Source: Polycyclovorans sp002706265
GTDB lineage: Bacteria > Pseudomonadota > Gammaproteobacteria > Nevskiales > Nevskiaceae
Direction: 5' to 3'
NCBI GenBank assembly: GCA_963973915.1
Contig: CAXBBM010000005.1
Span: 1-64,000 of the forward strand
Length of the DNA: 64,000 nucleotides
In this document: piece after piece, positions 41,068 through 50,877 of the stretch
How the letters are laid out: each line of letters begins with the position of its first letter
Position numbering within the stretch: position 1 is the stretch's first letter
Notes under the pieces: generated by a model
Databases searched by the model: none
Told to the model about the DNA's origin: nothing
Seen by the model: only the letters and a program-made list of their open reading frames with translations
Made by a program: the position numbers and the translations under genes

Positions 41068-41649
41068 ATGCCGCCCGCCCCCACCCTCTGTCTGGCCTCC
41101 ACCTCGCGCTACCGCGCCGAACTGCTGGGCCGACTCGGCCTGCCCTTCGAGGTGGCCGCTCCTGCGGTTGACGAGTCGCCACTGCCCGGTGAGCCGGCCC
41201 CGGCCTTGGCCGCCCGGCTGGCGCGCGCCAAGGTGCAGGTTGTTGCCCGCGCGCGTCCAGGCGTCTGGGTGCTGGGCTCGGATCAGGCCGCCTCCACTGC
41301 CGCCCTGCGCCTGGAAAAGCCGGGGACCCTGCCCCGCGCGCGCCTCCAATTGCAGGCCATGTCGGGCCAGCGGGTGCAGTTCCACACGGCCTACGCCCTG
41401 GGCCGTGATGACGTGCTGCTGCAGGGCGCCGACTGCACCACCGTGCACCTGCGCACCCTGAGCGACGCGGAGATTGACCGCTATCTGGCCAGAGAGCCTG
41501 CCCTTGACTGCGCCGGCAGCTTCAAATGCGAGGGTCTGGGCATCACGCTCTTTGATGCCATCGAAACGCGCGATCCCACCGCGCTGATCGGCCTGCCACT
41601 GATCGGCGTCGCCGCCTTGCTGCGCCAGGCCGGCTTCAGGCTGCCCTGA
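41068..41649 (+). CDS. Maf-like nucleoside triphosphate pyrophosphatase
   Basis: 193 residues with the Maf motifs LCLASTSRYRAELLGRLGLP, VLGSDQAA, KPGTLPRARLQLQAMSG and the C-terminal DPTALIGLPL. It hydrolyses non-canonical or modified nucleotides; members next to yceD-rpmF-plsX (YceF type) prefer 7-methyl-GTP. ATG 41068 gives the usual short N-terminus. Confidence 0.92.
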   Translation: MPPAPTLCLASTSRYRAELLGRLGLPFEVAAPAVDESPLPGEPAPALAARLARAKVQVVARARPGVWVLGSDQAASTAALRLEKPGTLPRARLQLQAMSGQRVQFHTAYALGRDDVLLQGADCTTVHLRTLSDAEIDRYLAREPALDCAGSFKCEGLGITLFDAIETRDPTALIGLPLIGVAALLRQAGFRLP

Positions 41650-41665
41650 TGAACCCGCCGCGCCA

Positions 41666-42337
41666 CTACAAGGCGGCGCCGAGCCAACCGGGCAAGGCCG
41701 CCACGTCGGGCAGCAGGGCGAGCGCGCCGGCGGCCACCAGTCGCTCGGGCGGGTGAACCCCGCAGGTCACGCCCACGGCATCCATACCCAGGGCGCGGGC
41801 CATGGCCACATCGAACTCGGTGTCGCCCACCATCAACGCCTCGGACACCGGCACCTCGAACCGCGCCAGCAACTCTTCGAGCATCAATGGATGGGGCTTG
41901 TTGGCGGTTTCGTCTGCGGTGCGCGTGGCGTGCACCAAGCGCCGGACCGCGCGGTGATGCTGCAGCGATCGGTCCAGACCCACCCGCGACTTTCCGGTGG
42001 CAATGGCCAGCGTATGCCCTGCCGTTGCCAGAACCTCCAGCGCCGGCAGTGCACCGGTGAACAAGGGCGGCTCGCCCTGCTCACCCATTTGCCCCAGCCA
42101 CTGGCGGCGGTAGCCGTGGATCAACCGGATCAGGGTGGGCGTATCGTGATCCGGGTAGACCCGGCCCAGACCCTCCTCGAAGCTGAGGCCAATCATCTGC
42201 CGAAAATCGTCGTCCGCGCGCGGCGGCAAGTCCAGGGCGGCAACGGCGCGCTGCATGGACGAGACGATCTGGGCGGCGGAGTCACTTAAGGTTCCATCCC
42301 AGTCGAAAATGATCAAACGGTACTTAAAGCCGTCCAT
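41666..42337 (-). CDS. HAD-superfamily hydrolase (phosphoglycolate phosphatase-like)
   Basis: 223 residues with HAD motif I FDWDGTLSDS (nucleophile Asp), motif II ATGKSRVGLD, the Lys in ANKPHPLMLEELL and motif IV MVGDTEFDVAMARALG. Substrate unknown. Its position next to rluC matches the HAD gene at the same place in Pseudomonas. Convergent with maf, 16 bases apart. Confidence 0.9.
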   Translation of the reverse strand: MDGFKYRLIIFDWDGTLSDSAAQIVSSMQRAVAALDLPPRADDDFRQMIGLSFEEGLGRVYPDHDTPTLIRLIHGYRRQWLGQMGEQGEPPLFTGALPALEVLATAGHTLAIATGKSRVGLDRSLQHHRAVRRLVHATRTADETANKPHPLMLEELLARFEVPVSEALMVGDTEFDVAMARALGMDAVGVTCGVHPPERLVAAGALALLPDVAALPGWLGAAL

Positions 42338-42420
42338 GGCGTGACCTCATCGCTCTGTCGACCCCCGGCCCGGCCGCCCATGGCCAGAGTCCTTGCATTT
42401 GATAACCCCCTGCCCGACGC

Positions 42421-43392
42421 TCATCGCCGCTTGCGGGTGTCCACCGCCGTGGGCAGGCCGTTCAGGGCATCGCGCAATTCATTCGGCAGCGGCGCCGTGA
42501 TCAGCAGCTTCTCGAAATCACCCTCGGCAGGAAGCTGCAGCAAATGGGAATGCAGGAACATGCGCTTCAAGCCGCGCTCGCGGAACGGTTTGTTGACCTC
42601 GCGTTCGCCGTATTTGTCGTCGCCCACCACGGGGTAGCCCAAAGCGGCGGAATGAACGCGAATCTGATGGGTGCGGCCCGAAAAGATCTGCACTTCCATC
42701 AGCGTCGCGTCGCGATACCACTGGCGCGGTGAGAACCGGGAATGCGAGGGCTTGCCGTCATCGTCATCCTCCACGATCCGCACCAGCCGCTCGCCGGCCG
42801 ACACCGCGTCGCGGAGCAGGGCGGCATTGACGTCGCGGTCCTCACCCTTCCAGCGGCCCACCAGCAGGGCAAAGTATTTCTTGATCGTGGTGCCGTTCTT
42901 GAACGCCCGCTGGGCGCGCAACAGGGCCTCGCGATTCTTGGCCAGCAGCAGCACCCCGCTGGTGTCGCGGTCCAGCCGGTGCACCAGCTCGATCCACGGA
43001 TGCGTGCCCCAGGCGCGGGCGACCTCGATCACGCCAAAATCCACCCCGCTGCCCGCATGCGACGCCAAACCCGCCGGCTTGCTGACCGCCAGGTAATGCG
43101 CGTCTTCATGAATGATGGCTTCGCGCAGGCGCCGGGTCATCGAGTCGGGGGGACGCTTGGTGTCGCCGGCCTCGGCCATGCGCACGGGCGGAATGCGCAC
43201 CTCTTCACCGACCACCAGCTTGCGCTCGGCCTTGGCGCGACCGCCATCCACCCGAACCTGGCCCGAGCGCAACAGGCGATAAACGTGGGACTTGGGAACG
43301 CCAGGCAACTGCTTCAGCAGGAAATTGTCGATGCGCTGACCATCTTCGTTCGTACTGACACGAACCTTGCGCACTTCACTACGATTCTGTGT
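42421..43392 (-). CDS. rluC: 23S rRNA pseudouridine synthase RluC
   Basis: An S4 domain (GQRIDNFLLKQLPGVPKSHV, residues about 18-65) is followed by the RluA-type catalytic domain with the active Asp in HRLDRDTSGVLLLAKN. It makes pseudouridines 955, 2504 and 2580 in 23S rRNA. The start is uncertain: TTG 43392 (323 aa, close to the E. coli length), GTG 43374 or TTG 43446; none has a good Shine-Dalgarno sequence. Divergent from rne, as in most gammaproteobacteria. Confidence 0.92.
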   Translation of the reverse strand, partial: TQNRSEVRKVRVSTNEDGQRIDNFLLKQLPGVPKSHVYRLLRSGQVRVDGGRAKAERKLVVGEEVRIPPVRMAEAGDTKRPPDSMTRRLREAIIHEDAHYLAVSKPAGLASHAGSGVDFGVIEVARAWGTHPWIELVHRLDRDTSGVLLLAKNREALLRAQRAFKNGTTIKKYFALLVGRWKGEDRDVNAALLRDAVSAGERLVRIVEDDDDGKPSHSRFSPRQWYRDATLMEVQIFSGRTHQIRVHSAALGYPVVGDDKYGEREVNKPFRERGLKRMFLHSHLLQLPAEGDFEKLLITAPLPNELRDALNGLPTAVDTRKRR

Positions 43393-43479
43393 CAAACTCG
43401 AACGTCCGGTTAAGATGCGAAAAAAGGCTAAGCCCTTGAATCGCAAGTAACCGGCGCCAGGCCAGCGAAGTCGGTTGCT

Positions 43480-43506
43480 CTTGCGAAGCGCTTAATGCGC
43501 CGCAAG
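43480..43506 (+). promoter_or_regulatory. Stem-loop in the rluC-rne intergenic / rne leader
   Basis: CTTGCG (43480-43485) pairs with CGCAAG (43501-43506), and inside it GCGC pairs with GCGC around TTAAT, leaving an AA bulge. The region 43447-43693 (247 bases) has no gene and would be a long rne 5' untranslated region. In E. coli rne autoregulates through leader hairpins; a similar role here is inference. It could equally be read on the rluC strand. Confidence 0.4.
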
Positions 43507-43693
43507 CCTAGCAGAAGCAAACCGTCCCGCCCGGCCAACCACACGGTCCCGCGCTCCTCGCGGACCGCCTCAAGAATGTCGCTGCGCCGCCGCCTCCCGG
43601 GCGATGCCAAAAGGGCTTAACGAAATCAACCTTATGACCCCTAAACACACCCCCTGAGCCGCGGCGGTGCGCCTCCTACCGAGCCGCACCACC

Positions 43694-46600
43694 ATGAAAC
43701 GCATTTTGATCAATGCAACCCAACGCGAAGAACTCCGGGTTGCCATTGTTGATGGACAGAAACTCCAAGATCTCGATATCGAGACCGCCAGCCGGGAACA
43801 AAAAAAAGGGAATATCTACAAAGGCCGAATTACCCGCGTTGAACCGTCACTTGAAGCCTGTTTTGTCGAATACGGCGGCGAACGCCACGGCTTTCTGCCG
43901 CTGAAAGAGGTCGCACCCGGCTTTTACAACGGTGACAAGTCCAAGCTCCGCGAGGGGCTGGAAGTCATTGTTCAGGTCGAAAAAGAAGAACGCGGCAACA
44001 AAGGCGCTGCGCTGACCACCTATGTCAGCCTCGCCGGGCGCTATCTGGTGCTGATGCCCAATAACCCGAAAGCGGGCGGCGTGTCGCGGCGTGCCGAGGG
44101 TGACGAGCGCGAGGAGGCCAAGGCCGCCCTCGATGCCCTGAACCTGCCCGATGGCATGGGCCTGATCATTCGATCGAATGGCATCGGGCGCAGCGTCGAA
44201 GAACTGCAATGGGACCTCGACCATCGCGTCGCGTACTGGACGGCCATTACCGAAGCCGCGGCCAATAAAAACGCGCCATTCCTGATCTTCCAGGAAAACA
44301 ATATTCTGCTGCGGGCGCTGCGCGATTATCTGCGCGCCGACATCAATGAAGTCGTGATTGACAACGAAGAAATCTTCATTGCCGCGCGCGAGCAGATGCA
44401 GTTTTCCATGCCGAATGACCTGGATAAACTCAAGCTTTATTCTGAAGAGATGCCGCTGTTTTCGCGCTATCAGATTGAAAGCCAGATTGAATCGGCCCAT
44501 GAGCGCGAAGTAAGGCTGCCCTCTGGCGGCTCGATTGTCATCGACCGCACTGAAGCGCTCACCGCCATCGACATCAACTCGGCGCGTGCCACCGGCGGCG
44601 GCAACATCGAAGAAACGGCGCTCAACACCAACCTCGAAGCCGCTGAAGAAATTGCCCGCCAGATGCGCCTGCGCGACCTTGGCGGCTTGGTTGTGATCGA
44701 TTTCATCGACATGAACAGCAGCAAGAATCAACGCGACGTCGAAAAGCGCCTGGAGCAATCCACCGAGGCCGACCGCGCGCGCATCCAACTGGGTCGCATT
44801 TCGCGCTTCGGCCTGCTGGAGCTGTCGCGCCAGCGGCTGCGTCCCAGCCTCGGCGAGCACGCCCAGCACGCCTGCCCGCGCTGCGAAGGCCGAGGCCAGA
44901 TCCGTTCGGTCGAATCCACCGGCCTGTCGGTGCTGCGCCTGATCGAAGAAGAGGCGATGAAGGACCGCACCGCTCGGGTCATCGTGCAGTTGCCGGTGGA
45001 TGCCGGCACCTTCCTGCTCAACGAAAAACGCGCGGTGATTCGCGAAATCGAAGCCCGCAACCGCGTGCAGGTCACCATCGTGCCCAACGCGACCCTGCAG
45101 ACACCGCACTTCGAGATCAAGCGCGTGCGCGGGGACCATCTCAACCTCGAAGACAACGCCTCGATCAGCTACTTCCTGGCGCGTAATTTCGACACCACCA
45201 AGGACCATTCCGAGGCGCAGGCCCCGGTGCGCCCGGCCCCCCGGCCCGCAGTGGCGCAGATCGCGCCCAGCGCACCGCCGCCGGCCGCGCCGGCTGCGGC
45301 GGCTGCGGCGGCCGAGGCACTGCAGCCGGTGGTCAAGGCCGCCGACACCACGGTGGCATCGGCCACACTCGGCAGTCTGATCCTGCAGTTTCTGCGGTGG
45401 CTGGGGCTGGGTGCCAAGGCAAGGCCGGTGGCGGTCGAGCCCCCTCCGCAACCCGCGCAGCGCAGCCGCACCGAGGACGATGCGCGCGGCAATCGACGTC
45501 GCGAGCGCGGCGGCCGCAACAGTGCGCGGCGCGGCGCGCGGGGTGGCGATGGCCGTCCCGAAGAGCGCAACGAGCCCCGCGGGCGCCGCGATCAGCCCCA
45601 GCCGGCCCAGCCGCGGGTGGCCGCCGCCGCCGCGACGCCGACCCAAGACAGCGAACGTGGCAGCAAAGAGGTCGATCGCAACGCCGCCGCCAACCCGGCC
45701 TCGGAAGGTCGCAGCGAGGGTCGCAGCGGCCGGCGCCGCAGCCGGGGCGGTCGGGGACGCAGCCGCGCCTCGTCCGGCAGCGGGCAGGACAGCAGCAGCA
45801 GCGCCGAGAACCTGAGCGTCGCGAGCACAACCGCAGCCGCGGCCACGGTCACGGCGGCTGAGGCCACGCACGCGCAGACCGCTGAATCTGAGGCGCTGCC
45901 CGACACCCTGGTCATGAAGCCGGTGGATGCCGGCGCGGCGGCCGCAACGCCTGCCCCAGCGCCCGCCTCTGCCGCGCCGTCCCGCGAGGCGGTCGCACGC
46001 GACGAGGACGACGACACTGAGACGTTCGCAGACGAGGACGACGACGCTGCGCGCGACGACAGCACCGACGACAGCACCGACGATCCTGAATCGGGCGCGC
46101 CGAAGGGCCCGCGCAACCGTCGGAATCGCCGTGGACGCGGTCGGGGTCGCAACAAGGCCGCTGGCACGGTCAATGACCCCGCAGCGGCGGCGGTGACATC
46201 CGACAGCGACGTGGCCGCGCCGGCCCCTTCCGAGAAGAGCGCCGAGACCGAAACAGAGATCGAGACGCCAGTGGTCGTGGCCGCAAGCGCTGCGGTCAGT
46301 GAAGTCGCCGCCGCCGATGCCGATGCGGCACCGGTCGTGGTCCAAGTTCCTTCTGTGACCCCGGCGGCGGAGGCTTCACCCGCGCCACCCGCCGCCGAGG
46401 TCGAAGCGACACCGGTTGCGGCCGCAGAGCCGGACGCGTCGAACCCCATCATCGCGCCTGTTGAAGTGACCGCCACGGCCCCGGCCGTACCCGAGGACGA
46501 GGCCGATGGCGAACGCGCGGCCACGCCGCTGGCGTCGCCCGATGCGATCGATGCGACGCAGACCGACAGCGACGCCGAAGTTCCTGCACCGGCACCGGCA

Positions 46601-46879
46601 CCGGAACCGGTACCGAACGGCGCAACCTCGACGGCTGAAGACGCGGGTGTCGCGGCAGCGGCCAAACCTGCAGACGCGCAGACCGACGCCGCCCCGGCGC
46701 CCGAACCCCTGCTTGGCAACGGCCAGCCGGTACGCGAGGCACCGGCCACGCGGGCCACGGCCCCGGCGTCGGACTACATCAAACGCTTCAGCCCCCAGGC
46801 GCCCCCCGAAGCCGCCGAGGTGGCCGACGCTGCTGCTGCTGCTGCGCCTCAGGAGGCCGCCACGCGCGATCACCCGTGA
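43694..46879 (+). CDS. rne: Ribonuclease E
   Basis: 1061 residues, as in E. coli (1061). The N-terminal catalytic half has the S1 domain (GNIYKGRITRVEPSLEACFV), the 5' sensor, the DNase I-like domain with the Mg-binding Asp residues (ALTAIDINSARATGG; VVIDFIDMNSSKN) and the Zn-link C-P-R-C. The C-terminal half is a disordered scaffold: Arg-rich RNA-binding stretch (RGNRRRERGGRNSARRGARG), an Asp-rich run with a tandem DDST repeat, and long Ala/Pro-rich segments. Main mRNA-decay and rRNA-processing endonuclease. Start ATG 43694. Terminator at 46938-46967. Confidence 0.97.
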   Translation: MKRILINATQREELRVAIVDGQKLQDLDIETASREQKKGNIYKGRITRVEPSLEACFVEYGGERHGFLPLKEVAPGFYNGDKSKLREGLEVIVQVEKEERGNKGAALTTYVSLAGRYLVLMPNNPKAGGVSRRAEGDEREEAKAALDALNLPDGMGLIIRSNGIGRSVEELQWDLDHRVAYWTAITEAAANKNAPFLIFQENNILLRALRDYLRADINEVVIDNEEIFIAAREQMQFSMPNDLDKLKLYSEEMPLFSRYQIESQIESAHEREVRLPSGGSIVIDRTEALTAIDINSARATGGGNIEETALNTNLEAAEEIARQMRLRDLGGLVVIDFIDMNSSKNQRDVEKRLEQSTEADRARIQLGRISRFGLLELSRQRLRPSLGEHAQHACPRCEGRGQIRSVESTGLSVLRLIEEEAMKDRTARVIVQLPVDAGTFLLNEKRAVIREIEARNRVQVTIVPNATLQTPHFEIKRVRGDHLNLEDNASISYFLARNFDTTKDHSEAQAPVRPAPRPAVAQIAPSAPPPAAPAAAAAAAEALQPVVKAADTTVASATLGSLILQFLRWLGLGAKARPVAVEPPPQPAQRSRTEDDARGNRRRERGGRNSARRGARGGDGRPEERNEPRGRRDQPQPAQPRVAAAAATPTQDSERGSKEVDRNAAANPASEGRSEGRSGRRRSRGGRGRSRASSGSGQDSSSSAENLSVASTTAAAATVTAAEATHAQTAESEALPDTLVMKPVDAGAAAATPAPAPASAAPSREAVARDEDDDTETFADEDDDAARDDSTDDSTDDPESGAPKGPRNRRNRRGRGRGRNKAAGTVNDPAAAAVTSDSDVAAPAPSEKSAETETEIETPVVVAASAAVSEVAAADADAAPVVVQVPSVTPAAEASPAPPAAEVEATPVAAAEPDASNPIIAPVEVTATAPAVPEDEADGERAATPLASPDAIDATQTDSDAEVPAPAPAPEPVPNGATSTAEDAGVAAAAKPADAQTDAAPAPEPLLGNGQPVREAPATRATAPASDYIKRFSPQAPPEAAEVADAAAAAAPQEAATRDHP

Positions 46880-46937
46880 GGGGCGGCGGGCACCGCGCCG
46901 CTGGGCTTCGGTTTTGACCTCCGCTGCAACTTTCACC

Positions 46938-46967
46938 AGGCAGGGCGCTCTATGGCCCTGCCTTTTT
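46938..46967 (+). terminator. Intrinsic terminator after rne
   Basis: AGGCAGGGC pairs with GCCCTGCCT around a short loop (GCTCTATG), followed by TTTTT (46963-46967 being the T run). It lies 59 bases after the rne stop and 25 bases before the macA start, so the exporter operon probably has its own promoter or depends on read-through. Confidence 0.9.
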
Positions 46968-46992
46968 CGTGCATCCGGTGACCTTTGAGCCC

Positions 46993-48180
46993 ATGAGTAT
47001 TTCTACTTCGGTTTGGCCCCGCCGTGTCGGGCTGTTGCTGGTCGTGCTCGGGCTGGCCTGGTGGGGGTTCACCGCGCTGCGCGCCGAACCGGAGGCCGGG
47101 CCGGTCTTCACCACCGCCACCATCGACCGCGGTGACCTGGCCCTCACGGTGGCGGCCACCGGCACCCTGTCGGCGCTGGTCACGGTTGAAATTGGCAGCC
47201 AGGTCAGCGGGCGTATCGCCTCGCTGCACGCCGATTTCAACAGCGAGGTGAAGGAGGGCGATCTGATCGCCCGCATCGACCCTTCGCTGTTCGAAGCGGC
47301 CGTGCAGCGTGCGCGAGCCAACCTGGCCGTGGCCCAGGCCAATGTCGCGCGTGCGCGCATTCAGCTCACCGAAGCCCAGCGTCTTGAGCGCCGCATCAGC
47401 GCACTCACCGAGCGCAAACTGGTGTCGGAAAGCGAGCTCGACACCGCCAGGGCGCAAGTCGCCACCACCCGCGCCGACCTGCGCTCTGCCGAAGCCAGCG
47501 TGCAGCAGACCCGGGCGTCACTGGTCGAAGCCGAGGCCAATCTGCGTTTCACCAACATCGTGTCGCCCACCGACGGCATCGTCCTCTCGCGCGCGGTCAA
47601 TGTTGGTCAAACCGTGGCGGCGTCGTTGCAGGCCCCGGTGCTGTTCACCCTGGCCCAGGACCTGCGCGACATGCAGGTCGTGGCGGCCATTTCGGAGGCC
47701 GACATCGGCCAGCTTGAAGAAGGCCAGCAGGTCAGCTTCACCGTGGACGCCTTCCCCAACGAACCGTTCGAGGGCACGCTGCGGCAGATTCGCAACGCCG
47801 CCAATGTGTTGCAGAACGTCGTCACCTTCGACGCGGTGATCGATGTCGACAACCCCGAGCTCAAGCTGCGTCCGGGCATGACGGCCAATGTCAGCATCCT
47901 GATTGCCGAAGAACAGGACGCGGTGCGCATCCCCAATGCCGCCCTGCGTTTCCGCCCGCCCGGCGCCACCCCAGCCGCGCGCAAACGGGGCAGCGGCGTG
48001 GTCTGGACGCTGTCACCTACAGGCGAGCCGGAAGCCCGTGCCGTGCAGCTCGGCCTCAACGACGGGCAGTACACCGAATGGCGGGGCGACGATGCCGAAC
48101 CGGGCCTGGAGGTGCTGGTCGGCCGGGCCGACGAGGCCGCGGCACAGGGTGGCGGTTCGCGTCGCTTCAGGATGTTCTGA
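46993..48180 (+). CDS. macA: Periplasmic adaptor protein of a MacAB-type exporter
   Basis: 395 residues: one N-terminal membrane anchor (GLLLVVLGLAWWGFTAL), lipoyl/barrel halves (VTVEIGSQVSGRIASLHADF) and a coiled-coil hairpin at about residues 95-180. It links an inner-membrane MacB-like transporter to an outer-membrane channel, which is not encoded here. ATG 46993 is chosen; a GTG 24 bases upstream overlaps the terminator region. Its stop overlaps the next start by one base. Confidence 0.9.
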   Translation: MSISTSVWPRRVGLLLVVLGLAWWGFTALRAEPEAGPVFTTATIDRGDLALTVAATGTLSALVTVEIGSQVSGRIASLHADFNSEVKEGDLIARIDPSLFEAAVQRARANLAVAQANVARARIQLTEAQRLERRISALTERKLVSESELDTARAQVATTRADLRSAEASVQQTRASLVEAEANLRFTNIVSPTDGIVLSRAVNVGQTVAASLQAPVLFTLAQDLRDMQVVAAISEADIGQLEEGQQVSFTVDAFPNEPFEGTLRQIRNAANVLQNVVTFDAVIDVDNPELKLRPGMTANVSILIAEEQDAVRIPNAALRFRPPGATPAARKRGSGVVWTLSPTGEPEARAVQLGLNDGQYTEWRGDDAEPGLEVLVGRADEAAAQGGGSRRFRMF

Positions 48181-48884
48181 TGGCCGATGCCGCGCTGCTG
48201 TCGCTGCAGGGCGTCACCCGCATCTACCCGATGGGCGGCACGCCGCTGATGGCGCTCAAGGGCCTCGATCTGCGCATCGAGGCGGGCGAATCGGTGGCGA
48301 TCATGGGCAGTTCCGGGTCGGGGAAATCGACGCTGATGAACATCCTCGGCTGTCTGGACCGCCCCACCGAGGGCCAGTACCGGCTGCAGGGACAGGACGT
48401 GGCCGGTCTCAGCCGCCGCGAGCTGGCCGACATCCGCAACCGCTTCATCGGCTTCGTCTTCCAGAGCTTCAACCTGCTGACCCGCACCTCGGCGCAGGAG
48501 AATGTCGAGCTGCCGCTGCTCTATGCCAACGTCAGCGCCCGCGACCGGCGTGCCCGCGCCCGCGCCGCGCTGCAACGGGTCGGGCTGGGTGAGCGGCTCG
48601 ACCACCATCCCAGCCAGCTTTCCGGCGGCCAGCAGCAGCGCGTGGCCATTGCCCGTGCCCTGGTCACCGAGGCGCCGCTGCTGCTGGCCGACGAGCCCAC
48701 CGGCAACCTCGACTCCGCCACCAGTGTCGACATCATGCGGCTGCTGCAAGGGCTCAACGCCGAGGGCATGACCGTGGTGCTGGTCACCCACGAAGCCGAC
48801 ATCGCCGCGCACGCGCGCCGCGTCATCACCCTGCGTGACGGCGTCATCGGCAGCGACCGCACGCAAGCGGGCGTGCGCGCATGA
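48180..48884 (+). CDS. MacB-type ABC transporter ATP-binding protein
   Basis: 234 residues: Walker A GSSGSGKST, Q-loop GFVFQSFNLL, signature LSGGQQQRVAIARAL and Walker B LLLADEPTGNLD, the LolD/MacB subtype. It overlaps macA by one base and the permease gene by four. In E. coli the ATPase and permease are one MacB chain; here they are separate. Confidence 0.93.
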   Translation: MADAALLSLQGVTRIYPMGGTPLMALKGLDLRIEAGESVAIMGSSGSGKSTLMNILGCLDRPTEGQYRLQGQDVAGLSRRELADIRNRFIGFVFQSFNLLTRTSAQENVELPLLYANVSARDRRARARAALQRVGLGERLDHHPSQLSGGQQQRVAIARALVTEAPLLLADEPTGNLDSATSVDIMRLLQGLNAEGMTVVLVTHEADIAAHARRVITLRDGVIGSDRTQAGVRA

Positions 48885-50107
48885 ACCCGCTGCTGACGGT
48901 GCGCATTGCCCTGCGGGCGCTGCTGCGCAACCGCCTGCGGGCGTTTCTGACGGCGCTGGGCATCATCATCGGCGTGGCCGCCGTCATCGCCATGGTGTCC
49001 CTGGGCGAAGGCGCCAAACAGCGGGTCGAAGCAACCTTTGCGTCGATGGGCACCCACATGCTGATCGTGACTTCTGGCACGTCGCATTCCAGCGGCGCGC
49101 GCGGCGGTGCCGGCAGCCAGCCAACCCTGACCTGGCATGACCTGGACGCCATCGCCACCCTGCCCTCGGTGCGTCACGCCGCACCGCAGATTCGCACCAC
49201 GGCCGACGTGATCAGTGAGTCGGCCAACTGGACGAGCACGGTGCACGGCATCACCCCGGACTATCTGCCCATCCGCAACTGGGGCGTGGCCTGGGGCCGC
49301 GCCATTTCGGAGGCCGACGTCAACAACAACCAACGCGTCGCGCTGCTGGGTCGCACCGTGGTGACCGAACTGTTCGGCGCCGATGCCGACCCGGTCGGCC
49401 AGTTGATCCGCATTCGCCAGGCCCCTTTCGAAGTGATCGGCGTGCTCGACGCCAAGGGCCAGAGCGGCTGGGGCGGCGACAATGACGACACGGTGTTCGT
49501 GCCGGTGAGCGCCTACCTGACGCGGGTGGAACGCAACCTGTCGACTTTCGTGCCCGGGCAAATCGTGGTCAGCGCCATGTCGGCACAGGACACGGCCCGC
49601 GCTGAAACCGCCATTGCCACGCTGCTGCGCGATCGCCACCGCATCGCACCGGGCGGGACCGATGACTTCACCATCCGCAACCTTGGCGAGATCGCCACCG
49701 CCAGCGCCGACAGCACCCGCACGCTCACCGCCCTGCTGGCGTCGATCGCGCTGGTGTCATTGGCCGTGGGCGGCATTGGCATCATGAACATCATGCTGGT
49801 GTCGGTCACCGAGCGGACCCGTGAAATCGGCATTCGCATGGCCGTGGGCGCGCGGCCGAACGACGTGCTGGCGCAGTTTCTGGTCGAGTCGCTGGTGCTG
49901 GCGCTGGCCGGCGGCGTGCTCGGCATTGCCCTCGGCGTCGGTATCGCCGATTTGCTGGCGCGCAAGCTGGAATGGCTGCTGATCGTGCGCCTGGATGTCG
50001 TGCTGCTGTCGGTGGGCGTCAGTGCGGCCGTGGGCGTCATCTTCGGGCTCTACCCCGCGCTCAAGGCCTCGCGGCTCGACCCGATTCAGGCGCTGCGCTA
50101 CGAGTAG
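48881..50107 (+). CDS. MacB-type ABC transporter permease
   Basis: 408 residues with the MacB layout: an N-terminal helix (FLTALGIIIGVAAVIAMVSL, then GEGAKQRVE), a large periplasmic MacB_PCD domain (residues about 45-270) and three C-terminal helices of the FtsX family (GGIGIMNIMLVSVTERTREI; GIRMAVGAR). It probably exports a peptide, lipid or drug by a mechanotransmission mechanism. Third gene of the exporter operon. Confidence 0.92.
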   Translation: MNPLLTVRIALRALLRNRLRAFLTALGIIIGVAAVIAMVSLGEGAKQRVEATFASMGTHMLIVTSGTSHSSGARGGAGSQPTLTWHDLDAIATLPSVRHAAPQIRTTADVISESANWTSTVHGITPDYLPIRNWGVAWGRAISEADVNNNQRVALLGRTVVTELFGADADPVGQLIRIRQAPFEVIGVLDAKGQSGWGGDNDDTVFVPVSAYLTRVERNLSTFVPGQIVVSAMSAQDTARAETAIATLLRDRHRIAPGGTDDFTIRNLGEIATASADSTRTLTALLASIALVSLAVGGIGIMNIMLVSVTERTREIGIRMAVGARPNDVLAQFLVESLVLALAGGVLGIALGVGIADLLARKLEWLLIVRLDVVLLSVGVSAAVGVIFGLYPALKASRLDPIQALRYE

Positions 50108-50124
50108 CCGCCTGGCCTGCCGGC

Positions 50125-50877
50125 TCACGCGAGTCGGGCAATCACCGCGTCCAGATCGGCCTGCGTGTCGACACCGTGGGGCGGCGGCACTTCGAGCACG
50201 CCCACCTGGATGCACAGGCCGTGGGTCAGCGCGCGCAGTTGCTCCAGTGCCTCGCAGACCTCCAGTGGCGCCGGCGGCAGCGCGCTGAAGCGCTTCAGCG
50301 CGGCCACCCGATACGCGTAAAGACCAATGTGTCGCAGGGGCGACGGCGCGCCCGGCATCTGGCCGTTGCCGTCGCGCCAGTACGGAATCGGCGCCCGCGA
50401 AAAATACAGCGCATGGCCCCGCACGTCGCGCACCACCTTGACGATGTTGGGATTGGCAAAGTGCGCGGGGTCCTCCAGCGGATGCGCGAAGGTGGCGATG
50501 TCGGCCGCCGCATCGCTGGCCAGCAGGGCGGCGGCGGCATCGAGCAACGCGGGCGGCATCAACGGTTCGTCGCCCTGCAGATTGACCAGCAGGGTGTCGT
50601 CGGCCCAAGCGCGCAAGGCCGCCACCTCGGCCAGGCGGTCGGTGCCGGACTGATGGGCCGCCGCCGTCATCACCACCTCGGCCCCGAAACCCCGCGCGAC
50701 CTCGGCCACGGCGGGGTCGTCGGTGGCAATCAAGACCTCATCGGCCTGGCTGGCGCAGGCCGCCCGCCACACATGCTCGACCATGGGTTTGCCGTGAATC
50801 GGCAGCAGCACCTTGCCCGGCAACCGCGTGCTGTTCAGCCGCGCGGGAATGACGACCTTGAACGCGGCACCGCGCAT
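50125..50877 (-). CDS. kdsB: 3-deoxy-manno-octulosonate cytidylyltransferase
   Basis: 250 residues. It activates Kdo with CTP for lipopolysaccharide core synthesis. Signature segments are VVIPARLNSTRLPGKVLLPI, NLQGDEPLMPP and RHIGLYAYR. ATG 50877 overlaps the stop of the Trm112-like gene by one base. Conserved lpxK-(Trm112)-kdsB order. Confidence 0.96.
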   Translation of the reverse strand: MRGAAFKVVIPARLNSTRLPGKVLLPIHGKPMVEHVWRAACASQADEVLIATDDPAVAEVARGFGAEVVMTAAAHQSGTDRLAEVAALRAWADDTLLVNLQGDEPLMPPALLDAAAALLASDAAADIATFAHPLEDPAHFANPNIVKVVRDVRGHALYFSRAPIPYWRDGNGQMPGAPSPLRHIGLYAYRVAALKRFSALPPAPLEVCEALEQLRALTHGLCIQVGVLEVPPPHGVDTQADLDAVIARLA

